The notes under the pieces are model-generated. The model was not told the origin of the DNA, did no database searches, and was given only the letters and a program-made list of their open reading frames with translations. The translations under genes were made by a program, and so were the position numbers. DNA of 8,314 nt from Bryobacterales bacterium (GTDB lineage: Bacteria > Acidobacteriota > Terriglobia > Bryobacterales > Bryobacteraceae). Of the stretch, positions 1 to 6,775 are shown piece after piece (the stretch's first letter is position 1; every line of letters starts with the position of its first letter). Location: positions 1 through 8,314 of the forward strand of contig PLRZ01000159.1 in NCBI GenBank assembly GCA_003164075.1. The letters run 5' to 3'.

Positions 1-24
1 GCGAGCGGCATCCACCGTCCCGGA

Positions 25-66
25 GCGCCGAGATGAGTCTCGGCGCCGCAGACACGAGTGTCTGCG
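25..66. repeat. Tandem pair of perfect palindromic hairpins (REP-like)
   Basis: Two perfect stem-loops lie directly head to tail. The first pairs 25-33 with 38-46 (9 bp, GCGCCGAGA arm, TGAG loop). The second pairs 47-54 with 59-66 (8 bp, CGCAGACA arm, CGAG loop). There is no spacer between them, and both loops end in GAG. No T-tract follows, so neither looks like an intrinsic terminator. The arrangement is that of a dispersed intergenic palindromic element (REP/BIME style). I recall similar sequences recurring in Solibacter-type genomes, but that could not be checked here. The stems are certain; the class is inferred. Confidence 0.75.
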
Positions 67-155
67 CCACGTCATGGCTCAGGTCAATTTCCCCAACTAT
101 CCGAAATCCCCGGCCGACATCAGGAGTTCTGAACCTGAACAAGTGCCGTGCGCTT

Positions 156-161
156 TAAAAT
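156..161 (+). promoter_or_regulatory. Weak candidate -10 box upstream of the kinase
   Basis: TAAAAT matches the sigma-70 -10 consensus at five of six positions and sits in the only A/T-rich patch of the leader. No convincing -35 hexamer lies 16-18 bases upstream. If used, transcription would begin near 168 and leave a leader of about 70 bases before the kinase start. An alternative is the box at 225-230, described separately. Confidence 0.22.
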
Positions 162-207
162 CGCGTTTCGCCCGGCCGCCCGGCCTCCATGGAGACAGGC
201 CAGCCAT

Positions 208-214
208 AAAGGGG
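208..214 (+). promoter_or_regulatory. Shine-Dalgarno-like AAAGGGG in front of an out-of-frame ATG
   Basis: AAAGGGG lies 6 bases before the ATG at 221, an ideal ribosome-binding distance. That ATG opens a different frame from the kinase and ends at 412 after 63 codons with no protein-like character. The kinase ATG at 237 is 22 bases away from this motif and has no good Shine-Dalgarno of its own. This could be fortuitous, could drive a short overlapping leader peptide, or could reveal a frame error in the first codons. Confidence 0.35.
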
Positions 215-224
215 TGCGCCATGA

Positions 225-230
225 CACAAT
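225..230 (+). promoter_or_regulatory. Candidate -10 box (CACAAT) 6 bases before the kinase ATG
   Basis: CACAAT matches TATAAT at four of six positions and ends 6 bases before the ATG at 237, the spacing of a leaderless transcript. The first T is missing and no -35 is evident. Listed because it would explain why the kinase ATG lacks a Shine-Dalgarno. Confidence 0.18.
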
Positions 231-236
231 CTACTC

Positions 237-3200
237 ATGAACGATATAAGCTTTCGTTCCGGGATGGAGCGCCTGGGGACGCTGTACATTGCATCCAGCC
301 AGGTCGCCCATGCCGTCGTGCGCAGTTCGTCGCGAGAGGAACTGCTGCGGGAAGTTGTGCGCGTGCTTGTAGACGCCGGGAACTTCGCCATGGCGTTCAT
401 TTCCTGGCATGACCCGGCGACCCACGAATTGGTCCCCGTGGCCCGCTGTGGGGATACACATGGCTACGTGGACGGCATTCGGATGTTCACCGACGAAAGG
501 CCCGAGGGTCAAGGCCCCGCGGGGGCTGCTTTCCGCGCCGGTATTCCCTACGTTTGCAACGATTCTCTGAACGATCCCCGGACGCTTCCGTGGCGGGAAG
601 CCGCCCGTGCATCCGGATGGCGCGCCTCAGCCGCCTTCCCCATCCCCATCGGCGGTGTGCCGCGCGGACTACTCTCCGTCTACACCCGCGAAGCCGGCGC
701 GTTCGGTCCCGCTCAGGTTGACTTGCTCCGGGAAGTGACGCTCGACGTGGCATTTGGCCTGGAGCATCTCGATGGCGAGCGGCGCCGGCGCCAGACGGAG
801 GCTGCGCTCGCCGCCAGTGAACACCGCTTGAAATCGGCCATCGACGCCGCGGCGCTGGGTACGTTCGATTGGGATCCGCAGACCGGTAAGATCGTCTGGA
901 ACGGGCATCACGAAAGGATGTTCGGCTTCGAGCCTGGAGGTTTCGATGGGACATATGCCGCCTTTGAAAGATGTCTCCATCCGGACGATTTGCCCAAACT
1001 GGATCGTGCCCTGGACGCGGCGCGCAATTCCCGTAGCGCCTTTCGTCAAGAGTTTCGCGTCGTCTGGCCGGACGGAAGTGAGCATTGGATCTTCTCCCGA
1101 GGCCAGTTCCACTACAGCGATTCCGGCCAACCGCGCAGCATGTACGGCGCGGTGTTGGACATTACCGGGCGGAAGCGGGTGGAAGCAGCCTTGCTTGAGA
1201 ACGAGGAGAGATTGCGGCAGGCCATCCGCGTTTCCGATATCGGCATTTTCGATCACGACCACCTGGCTGGCGCCCTTTACTGGTCGCCGCGGCAACGGGT
1301 CATCCATGGCGCGGGTCCCGACGAACCGGCATCGTTGCAGGCGTATTTCGATCGCGTCCACCCCGGCGACCGGGAGAGAATCGCCGAGGCTGTTCAGCGC
1401 GCCTATGACCCGGCAGGGGACGGTTTATTCGATGTGGAGCACCGGCTGATCCTCCCCGACGGCTCCGTCCGTTGGACCAGTACCCGGTCGCAGACGTTCT
1501 TTGGTGGGGAAGGCGATACGCGGCGTCCGGTTCGAACTGTCGGCGCCGTCAGGGATATTACCGAGCAGAAACAGGCCCAGGAAGAGCAGAAGAAACTGGC
1601 TACGCTCGTGGCCATGAGCCACGACTTCATCGGGATCGCCACTCTGGAAGGCCGGGTGGTCTACCTCAACAACGCCGCCATGAACATGGTCGGTCTACAG
1701 TCCATGATGGAGGCGCGGCAGAAAACCATTCTCGACTTTTTTGCGGAGAGCGATCGGGAACAAGCGCGGGACCGCTTGTTCCCAGGGCTGTTCAACATGA
1801 GACGCTGGTCGGGTGAAGGGCGTCTGCGGAATTTCAAAACGGGCGAACCGATCGATGTCGAGATAACCGCGTTTCAAATCCGCGACGACAACGGCATCCC
1901 GCTCTATCTCGCGGCGGTTACCCGGGACATTACGGAGAGGAAGCAAGCTGAAGCGGAAAGAGCCAGGCTGGAGGCGCAATTGTTTCAGGCGCAAAAAATG
2001 GAATCGATCGGGCGGTTGGCTGGCGGCGTGGCCCACGATTTCAATAACCTGCTGACGGTGATCAACGGTTACAGCGCACTGGCGCTCTCGGAATTGGCGC
2101 CCTCCGATGCGCTCGGTGCCTCGATTGAAGAGATCCGCAAGGCCGGGGAACGCGCCGCGGAATTGACCCGGCAACTGCTGGCATTCAGCCGCAAGCAGGT
2201 TCTGCAACCCCGCGCGCTCGATCTCAACCGCGTGGTGCAAGGAATGCAGCCGATGCTGAAACGCCTGGTGGGGGAGGACTTGGAAGTGTGTGTCGCGCTC
2301 GACGCGGAAAGCGGGACGGTGTACGCCGATCCGCACCAGGTGGAGCAGGTAATTATGAACCTGGTGGTGAACGGCCGGGACGCCATGCCGGGCGGCGGCC
2401 GCTTGCTGATCGAAACGGCCTGCGTGGAACTGGACGAGGGCTACGCCCGCTTGCATCCGGACGTACACGCCGGCCGCTACGTCATGCTGGCCTTGACCGA
2501 CAACGGCACGGGAATGGACGAAGAGACGCGGCGGCGGGTTTTCGAACCGTTCTTCACCACCAAGCCGGCCGGCAAGGGGACCGGGCTCGGGCTGTCGACG
2601 GTGCAAGGCATTGTGGCGCAGAGCGGCGGCCACATCAGCGTCTATAGCGAACCCGGCCGTGGGACGACGTTTAAGATCTACCTGCCGCAGTTGGGCGAAG
2701 CGGCCACCGATGCGGGGAAGGCGGCGGGCGAGCCGGTGGTGGGCGGGAAGGAGACCGTCCTGATTGTGGAGGACATGGCGGAAGTCCGCCGCTACGCGGG
2801 CGTGGCGCTGAAGGCTTACGGCTACCGGGTGATGCAGGCGGAAAGCGCCGGCGAAGCGCTGACGATCTGCGATCGGGAGGAAGGGCGCATCGACCTGCTT
2901 CTGACCGATGTGGTGATGCCGAATTTGAGCGGCCGGGAACTGGCCAACCGGCTGGAGGAACGCTGGCCCGATATTAAGGTGCTTTTCATGTCCGGCTACA
3001 CCGATAAATCCATCGCGCTCAATGGCCGCTTAGACGAGCGCGTGCATTTCATCGAGAAGCCTTTTGGTCCGGAGAAATTGGCCGAAAAGGTCCGCGCGGT
3101 GCTGGGGGCGCCAGTGGCCGCGGCTCGCATTCTGGTGGCCGACGATGAGCCGGGCGTGCGCGGTTTCGTGCGGGCGGTACTGGAGCGCGGCGGCTACGAA

Positions 3201-3485
3201 GTGGTCGAAGCAGCCGACGGGAAGCAGGCGCTCCGGAGAATGCGGGCGGGGCAGGTGGATCTGCTGATCACGGATCTGGTCATGCCGGAGCAGGAGGGGA
3301 TCGAAGTAATTCAAGCTTTGCGCAGGGATGCGCCCGGCGTGGGGATCATCGCCATCTCGGGCGCGTTCGGAGGTCAGTTCCTGAAGGTGGCTCAAGCGCT
3401 GGGGGCCGACGCGGTTCTGAGCAAACCGGTGAGTGGCGAGCTGCTGTTGGCCAAAGTGGCGGAAGTGCTGAAGCGGATACGGTGA
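237..3485 (+). CDS. Soluble hybrid sensor histidine kinase, GAF-PAS3-HisKA-HATPase-REC-REC
   Basis: Autophosphorylating signalling kinase of 1082 residues. I see no transmembrane segment, so it should sense a cytoplasmic cue. Domains in order: GAF about 18-178; PAS about 196-311, 323-443 and 453-567, each ending in a PAC-type DIT(E/G)xK signature; coiled linker 568-588; HisKA with phospho-acceptor H600 in GGVAHDFNN; HATPase_c with N box (N708, N712), G1 DNGTGM at 755-760, F box FEPFFTTK at 769-776 and G2 GKGTGLGL at 779-786; receiver 1 about 839-955 (acid pair E845/D846, phospho-acceptor D891, S919, K941); receiver 2 about 964-1080 (D969/D970, D1013, S1041, K1063). All catalytic residues are present. 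No DNA-binding output domain is fused and no response regulator is adjacent, so the target is unknown. The two receivers suggest a His-Asp relay or an internal phosphate sink. The start at 237 is the most upstream in frame (stop at 222-224). M10 at 264 is the alternative, as the GAF homology begins just after it. Confidence 0.95.
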   Translation: MNDISFRSGMERLGTLYIASSQVAHAVVRSSSREELLREVVRVLVDAGNFAMAFISWHDPATHELVPVARCGDTHGYVDGIRMFTDERPEGQGPAGAAFRAGIPYVCNDSLNDPRTLPWREAARASGWRASAAFPIPIGGVPRGLLSVYTREAGAFGPAQVDLLREVTLDVAFGLEHLDGERRRRQTEAALAASEHRLKSAIDAAALGTFDWDPQTGKIVWNGHHERMFGFEPGGFDGTYAAFERCLHPDDLPKLDRALDAARNSRSAFRQEFRVVWPDGSEHWIFSRGQFHYSDSGQPRSMYGAVLDITGRKRVEAALLENEERLRQAIRVSDIGIFDHDHLAGALYWSPRQRVIHGAGPDEPASLQAYFDRVHPGDRERIAEAVQRAYDPAGDGLFDVEHRLILPDGSVRWTSTRSQTFFGGEGDTRRPVRTVGAVRDITEQKQAQEEQKKLATLVAMSHDFIGIATLEGRVVYLNNAAMNMVGLQSMMEARQKTILDFFAESDREQARDRLFPGLFNMRRWSGEGRLRNFKTGEPIDVEITAFQIRDDNGIPLYLAAVTRDITERKQAEAERARLEAQLFQAQKMESIGRLAGGVAHDFNNLLTVINGYSALALSELAPSDALGASIEEIRKAGERAAELTRQLLAFSRKQVLQPRALDLNRVVQGMQPMLKRLVGEDLEVCVALDAESGTVYADPHQVEQVIMNLVVNGRDAMPGGGRLLIETACVELDEGYARLHPDVHAGRYVMLALTDNGTGMDEETRRRVFEPFFTTKPAGKGTGLGLSTVQGIVAQSGGHISVYSEPGRGTTFKIYLPQLGEAATDAGKAAGEPVVGGKETVLIVEDMAEVRRYAGVALKAYGYRVMQAESAGEALTICDREEGRIDLLLTDVVMPNLSGRELANRLEERWPDIKVLFMSGYTDKSIALNGRLDERVHFIEKPFGPEKLAEKVRAVLGAPVAAARILVADDEPGVRGFVRAVLERGGYEVVEAADGKQALRRMRAGQVDLLITDLVMPEQEGIEVIQALRRDAPGVGIIAISGAFGGQFLKVAQALGADAVLSKPVSGELLLAKVAEVLKRIR

Positions 3486-3737
3486 CCGGGGGGCGGGGAA
3501 AAATGGGCTGAGCCATTCCTTGCAAGGACAGCACTTTCGCCCATTCACAGCTCCCTGGCGAGAGCTTCGGATGGAGGCTCGCGCAGTTCGGTGACAAGTC
3601 CGAGCGGCAGGCGACGTTGTCGCTTTATGATCGTCCGGGCAGTGAGCGGCGTAGGTGGCGCAGTCTCCGCGGCCGGTAGTCATCGGTGCATGGGGGTGCC
3701 TAACCGTTTTGGGGATTGCGTGGCACAGGCGCGGAAT
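3486..3737. other. Non-coding spacer after the kinase gene
   Basis: No convincing gene. The frame at 3512-3679 is stop-free for 55 codons but has no ATG or GTG start and no family I recognise; it may be a degenerate remnant. A perfect 12-bp palindrome at 3517-3528 is listed separately. No hairpin followed by a T-run is visible, so the kinase terminator is not identified. Confidence 0.5.
3517..3528. repeat. Perfect 12-bp palindrome TCCTTGCAAGGA
   Basis: The twelve bases read identically on both strands, 32 bases past the kinase stop codon. With no loop bases it is a poor RNA hairpin and resembles a two-fold-symmetric protein-binding site more than a terminator. One such site in 8 kb could also be chance. 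Confidence 0.35.
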
Positions 3738-3830
3738 ACGCTCCCTAACGGTCGCGGCTCTGTAACGAGTGCCCGCATGTTTGCAATTAGTTACAGAGCC
3801 GGGCCCAGAGGGCACCCCGTGAGGGAGCGT
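3738..3830. repeat. Nested inverted-repeat element, about 93 bp
   Basis: Two concentric inverted repeats form one long imperfect palindrome. The inner arms are perfect over 11 bp: GGCTCTGTAAC at 3756-3766 and GTTACAGAGCC at 3790-3800, around a 23-base loop. The outer arms match at 13 of 14 positions: ACGCTCCCTAACGG at 3738-3751 against the complement of 3817-3830. Between inner and outer arms the right side has extra unpaired bases. It has no coding capacity. The form fits a small non-autonomous palindromic (MITE-like) intergenic element. I recall the CTCCCTAACGG-GGCTC wording as recurrent in Acidobacteriota genomes, but copy number could not be checked. It lies about 90 bases upstream of the TPR gene and could also fold in RNA. 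Confidence 0.75.
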
Positions 3831-3909
3831 TCAGGGGTGACGGACCTTCTCCAGATCGGTTACGCACCCGGTGCATGGAAACAACCGCCAGTCAGTCCCC
3901 TCGTTCGGC

Positions 3910-3915
3910 TACCAT
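3910..3915 (+). promoter_or_regulatory. Candidate -10 box (TACCAT) for a leaderless TPR mRNA
   Basis: TACCAT fits the TANNNT form of an extended or leaderless -10 box and ends 6 bases before the GTG at 3922, so transcription would start at or next to the start codon. No good -35 is seen, and only four of six bases match TATAAT. Support comes mainly from the same geometry at other genes in this window. Confidence 0.25.
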
Positions 3916-3921
3916 GGAAGT

Positions 3922-5088
3922 GTGACGAGACTGGCGCTGGTCCTGCTGGCGGCCGCACTGACGCTGGCGGCCCAGAACCTGGTGGAAGATGGGTGGGACC
4001 ATTTCTATAACCTGGAATACGACCAGGCCATCTCCGATTTCGAACGCGCCATCGCTCAGGACCCCGCCGCTCCCGATCTGCATAATCACCTGGCCCAGAC
4101 CATCGTCTTCAAAGAGATGTATCGCAACGGCGCGCTCGAAAGCGAAATGGTCTCCGGCAACAATTCGCTGTTGCGGCGCGCCAGGCTGAATCCGTCGGCA
4201 GACACGCGGGCGCGATTCATGGCGGAAATCGACAAGGCGCTGAGTTTGTGCGACACCCGCTTGAAGAAAAATCCCAACGATACCGTGGCCCTCTACGCGG
4301 AGGGCATCGCGTACGGACTCCGGTCCGACTATCATTGGGTGGTCGAGAAATCCTGGTACGATTCCCTGCGCGATGCCACCGCCGCGCGAAAAGCGCACAA
4401 TCGCGTGGCCGAGCTGGAGCCCGATAACGTGGATGCCCGCCTGGTCCAGGGTCTACACGATTATATTGTCGGCAGTCTACCCTGGACCTACCGGATGTTG
4501 GGTTTTCTGGCCGGATTCCATGGCGATCGGGAAAAGGGAATTCGCACCGTGGAGGATGTGGCCCGCAACGGCAAGCTGGATAAGGTGGACGCCGAGATCT
4601 TTCTGTGCGCCCTCTACCGCCGCGAAAACCACCCCAATCTGGCGGTTCCGCTGGTGCAGGACCTGATCCGCAGGTTCCCGCGTAACTACTTGTTAAGGCT
4701 CGAATTATCGGTGATGTACAGCATGGCGGGCGACAAGCGGCACGGGCTGGACGCGGTGGCCGAAGCGGCTCGACTGAAACGCGAACACGCACCCGGGTTC
4801 GACCAGATGCCGTGGGAAAAAATCTACTATCAGGAAGGCAGCATTCAATTCTGGTATCGCGATGAAGATCAAGCCCTGGAGAATTTGAAAAAGGTGGCGG
4901 CGGGCATCGAAAACGTCGATCTCAATACCGGCGCCTACACTTTCCTGCGCATCGGGCAGATCTACGATATGACCCACCACCGTACCGAAGCGGTGCAATA
5001 TTACAGGAAAGCCATCGCCTACGAGCCGCAATCGGACGGCGCGGTGCAGTCGCGGAAGTACCTCGCGACGCCGTACAACCCACGATAG
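3922..5088 (+). CDS. Exported tetratricopeptide-repeat (TPR) protein
   Basis: A 388-residue protein of helical repeats with no catalytic motif that I can see; TPR folds usually act as protein-protein scaffolds. With the GTG at 3922 as start, the N-terminus is a signal peptide (MTRLALVLLAAALTLAAQ) with likely cleavage near residue 17, placing the protein in the periplasm or cell envelope. A longer reading begins at GTG 3871 but adds 17 polar residues before the hydrophobic core; neither start has a strong Shine-Dalgarno. TPR-like units are visible at about 21-54 (DHFYNLEYDQAISDFERAIA), in a middle stretch with the chain AEGIAYGL, ALYRRENHPNLAVPLVQDLI and NYLLRLELSVMYSMAGD, and at about 337-370 (LRIGQIYDMTHHRTEAVQYY). 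A tryptophan- and tyrosine-rich middle part (DYHWVVEKSWYDSL, LPWTYRMLGFLAGFHGD) is less repeat-like and may be the specific binding part. It stands alone and converges with the IPT/TIG gene, leaving 19 bases between the stops. The fold is fairly certain; the role is unknown. Confidence 0.85.
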   Translation: MTRLALVLLAAALTLAAQNLVEDGWDHFYNLEYDQAISDFERAIAQDPAAPDLHNHLAQTIVFKEMYRNGALESEMVSGNNSLLRRARLNPSADTRARFMAEIDKALSLCDTRLKKNPNDTVALYAEGIAYGLRSDYHWVVEKSWYDSLRDATAARKAHNRVAELEPDNVDARLVQGLHDYIVGSLPWTYRMLGFLAGFHGDREKGIRTVEDVARNGKLDKVDAEIFLCALYRRENHPNLAVPLVQDLIRRFPRNYLLRLELSVMYSMAGDKRHGLDAVAEAARLKREHAPGFDQMPWEKIYYQEGSIQFWYRDEDQALENLKKVAAGIENVDLNTGAYTFLRIGQIYDMTHHRTEAVQYYRKAIAYEPQSDGAVQSRKYLATPYNPR

Positions 5089-5107
5089 CAATCAGCCTTT
5101 GACCCAG

Positions 5108-5476
5108 CTAGCGTTGGGCCGTTCCGTCGTCAATGGAGACCTTTACCGGCTGCTCGATCAATTGTGCGGGCTTGGTGGCCGTCAAAATCATCAACGCGAG
5201 CCTCTGTCCGGGCGCGGCCTTGACCGGGATCTTGAACTTGATGGTGGTATCGGTCTGCTCGGTAATCTGCACTTCAATATCACCCTTACCATCGCCGCCA
5301 TCGGTGAGATACACCTTGGCGACCAGAGTCTTCGACAGGTTCTCGCCGGTGATGGTTATGATATCCCCTCTTTTCCCTGTATCTGGATCGACGGACGTCA
5401 TTCGTGGCGTCGCCGATTGAGCGTAGGCCGCGAAGCTGGCAGCCAGGAGAAGCGAAACAAAAAGAGACAGTTTCAT
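5108..5476 (-). CDS. Small exported single-domain IPT/TIG protein
   Basis: A 122-residue protein starting MKLSLFVSLLLAASFAAYAQ, a classic signal peptide with cleavage likely after AYA (residue 19). The rest is one immunoglobulin-like IPT/TIG domain: the opening PRMTSVDPDTGKRGDIITIT followed by GENL is the usual first strand-turn-strand of this fold (pattern: hydrophobic, P, G, G-D, hxhxGxNL), then alternating strands VAKVYLTD, IEVQITE, TIKFKIPV, LALMILT and QPVKVSID. TIG domains normally occur in large surface or polysaccharide-binding proteins; a stand-alone copy with no anchor is unusual, and it may be an adaptor or a soluble periplasmic partner. The frame stays open far upstream across the divergent gene, but the ATG at 5476 is chosen for the signal peptide and a CAAAGGA ribosome site at 5489-5495 on this strand. 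That spacing, 12 bases, is slightly long. The promoter is given separately. Confidence 0.85.
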   Translation of the reverse strand: MKLSLFVSLLLAASFAAYAQSATPRMTSVDPDTGKRGDIITITGENLSKTLVAKVYLTDGGDGKGDIEVQITEQTDTTIKFKIPVKAAPGQRLALMILTATKPAQLIEQPVKVSIDDGTAQR

Positions 5477-5501
5477 CTGATTATCCGGTCCTTTGATTTC
5501 T

Positions 5502-5530
5502 ATGCTATGTCCATTGAGCCGGAAATACAA
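5502..5530 (-). promoter_or_regulatory. Candidate sigma-70 promoter for the IPT/TIG gene
   Basis: On the minus strand TTGTAT (5530-5525) and TAGCAT (5507-5502) are separated by exactly 17 bases. Matches to consensus are three and four of six. Transcription would start near 5495, giving a leader of about 19 bases that just includes the CAAAGGA ribosome site. Confidence 0.35.
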
Positions 5531-5593
5531 GGCCCCTTTTTGCGGTTTGGCCGCCAACCGGAGGGCGTCAAATCGGACTGGCGCTGCTGAAAA

Positions 5594-5622
5594 TTGAATG
5601 CCTCCACCGGTTCCGGTATCAT
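5594..5622 (+). promoter_or_regulatory. Strong sigma-70-like promoter giving a leaderless mRNA
   Basis: TTGAAT (5594-5599, four of six) and TATCAT (5617-5622, five of six) are separated by exactly 17 bases. The predicted transcription start, 7-8 bases past the -10, falls on the A of the ATG at 5630, and no Shine-Dalgarno precedes that ATG. This predicts a leaderless transcript. A perfect palindrome ACCGG-TT-CCGGT (5606-5617) occupies the spacer and overlaps the first base of the -10, a typical position for a repressor or MerR-type regulator. That regulatory reading is inference. Confidence 0.5.
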
Positions 5623-5629
5623 CTAGCGT

Positions 5630-6688
5630 ATGGCCGCGATAGCAACAAGCGCCCCGCTTTCTCTTTCCGGGCGCGAACCCGGTTGGATCTACAAGCCCTC
5701 CTGGGACTTGCCGCTGATCATCTTCAGCGCCGTCCTGGTCCCTCTGCCGTTCCTGATGGCCTGGGTGGCGCAGAAAGCCGGCTGGCTGAGCCTGGACCAG
5801 ACCGTGGATTGGATCAATATCGCGGTGGCGCTGCTGATCGGCGGGCCGCACCTGTTTTCCACCATTACGTACACCTTCATGGACGGCCGTTTCCGTTCCC
5901 GGCACCGGGCCTACCTGGCGATGGCATTCGTTTTGCCGGCGATCGTGATCTACCTGGGAGTGAATTACTACACCGCCCTGATTACGTTCTTCTTCACCTG
6001 GGCCTCCATCCACGTGCTGCACCAGGTCATCTACCTGAGCGACTGCTACCGCGCGCGCAGCGCCTGGGAGGACCAGAAATGGTCGCGCCTGGTGGATTAC
6101 GGGCTGGTGATGACGGCCCTCTATCCGGTGGGCATGTACAAGATGTCGCTGAAGCTGTTCCATGTGGGCGGGGTGGTGCTGCCGTATCCCGATTTCGTGC
6201 GCCCTTTGCACCTGCCCATACTGGCGGGGATCGTCTTTTCCTTCTTTCTGGTGGCGTGGATTTCGAAGACCATCGCGGAATTCCGCGATGGCCGAGGCAA
6301 CGTGCCCAAGACTCTGTTGCTGGGGGTGACCACCGTGGTTTCCTTCTGTCTGCCGATGGGATCGAACCTGGATGTGCTCTTCCAGGGCTACAATACCTGG
6401 CACTCGTTCCAATACCTCTTCCTGTTGTGGTTGATCAACCGCCTGCGCGACCAGCGCGGAGAAATCGACAACCCCTTCGTGCAGCGCATGGTGCGGCAGC
6501 GCAGCATGATTCTGTATTATTCCTGTTTCCTGGGCGCCACCCTGGCGATCGTGCTGGTTACCCTGGTAGTGCGGGCAGTCACCACGCTACGGGCCGACCA
6601 GAGCTACTTCATCGTGGTATTGAGCGTCCTGCTGATGCACTACTATTTCGACCACTTCCTGTTTTCCCATCCCCAGATGGTGGAATAA
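5630..6688 (+). CDS. Polytopic membrane protein with conserved-looking histidines, function unknown
   Basis: A 352-residue integral membrane protein. Hydrophobic segments fall at about 27-47, 62-82, 94-112, 115-135, 154-172, 193-211, 227-246, 255-270, 295-317 and 326-346, so eight to ten membrane helices after a short soluble N-terminus. The striking feature is histidines in or beside membrane segments: H74 in GGPHLFSTITYTFMD, H128 and H131 in WASIHVLHQVIYLSD, H258 in YNTWHSFQYLFLLW, H337 and H342 in MHYYFDHFLFSHPQ. Spaced histidines with nearby aspartates (D85, D138, D341) resemble metal-binding layouts of membrane di-iron enzymes such as desaturases or the Brp/Blh carotenoid cleavage family, but I do not see a diagnostic Brp/Blh or desaturase box, so no function is assigned. 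Proteins with WHSFQY-like segments are, as I recall, widespread and labelled hypothetical. ATG 5630 is the only sensible start. The gene is monocistronic, divergent from the IPT/TIG gene and followed by the palindromic cluster. Confidence 0.85.
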   Translation: MAAIATSAPLSLSGREPGWIYKPSWDLPLIIFSAVLVPLPFLMAWVAQKAGWLSLDQTVDWINIAVALLIGGPHLFSTITYTFMDGRFRSRHRAYLAMAFVLPAIVIYLGVNYYTALITFFFTWASIHVLHQVIYLSDCYRARSAWEDQKWSRLVDYGLVMTALYPVGMYKMSLKLFHVGGVVLPYPDFVRPLHLPILAGIVFSFFLVAWISKTIAEFRDGRGNVPKTLLLGVTTVVSFCLPMGSNLDVLFQGYNTWHSFQYLFLLWLINRLRDQRGEIDNPFVQRMVRQRSMILYYSCFLGATLAIVLVTLVVRAVTTLRADQSYFIVVLSVLLMHYYFDHFLFSHPQMVE

Positions 6689-6695
6689 GGGGGGC

Positions 6696-6708
6696 ACCGG
6701 TGGCCGGT
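6696..6708. repeat. Short palindrome ACCGG-TGG-CCGGT
   Basis: Five-base arms around three bases, 8 bases past the membrane-protein stop codon. The arms are identical to those of the palindrome in that gene's promoter spacer (5606-5617), so the two sites flank the gene. Short enough to be chance. Confidence 0.3.
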
Positions 6709-6717
6709 CAGGATCGA

Positions 6718-6740
6718 GGGCAGGCGAGCACCGCCTGCCC
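6718..6740. repeat. 9-bp perfect hairpin, possible T-less terminator
   Basis: GGGCAGGCG (6718-6726) pairs perfectly with 6732-6740 around the five-base loop AGCAC. It sits 30 bases after the membrane-protein stop. No T-run follows on either strand, so it is not a standard intrinsic terminator, but a stem this GC-rich at the 3' end could protect mRNA or slow polymerase. It may equally belong to the palindromic cluster that follows. Confidence 0.55.
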
Positions 6741-6775
6741 CACCCGCCGTTCTTTCAACGGGATAGCGTGAGCTG

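Noticed and set aside
74..412. 112-codon plus-strand frame upstream of and overlapping the kinase
   Set aside because: It overlaps the intact GAF domain in another frame, has no recognisable domain and low-complexity Arg/Cys/Ala composition. Only its internal ATG at 221 with a Shine-Dalgarno is kept as a finding.
1695..2633. 312-codon minus-strand frame inside the kinase gene
   Set aside because: Fully antisense to HisKA and HATPase_c coding DNA; rich in His, Arg and Gln as expected from the complement of GC-rich codons.
3030..3815. 261-codon minus-strand frame spanning the kinase 3' end and the spacer
   Set aside because: Half is antisense to the second receiver; the spacer half has no domain and crosses the nested inverted repeat.
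3693..3818. GGGGTGCC / GGCACCCC inverted pair around the nested element
   Set aside because: Only 8 bp in GC-rich DNA and not symmetric with the other arms; chance level.
5108..6412. 434-codon reading of the IPT/TIG gene
   Set aside because: Everything beyond the ATG at 5476 is antisense to the membrane-protein gene and its promoter region; the signal peptide at 5476 marks the real start.
5683..6771. 362-codon plus-strand frame overlapping the membrane-protein gene
   Set aside because: Pro/Arg/Gly/Ala-rich out-of-frame shadow of the true gene, whose own frame shows clear membrane helices.
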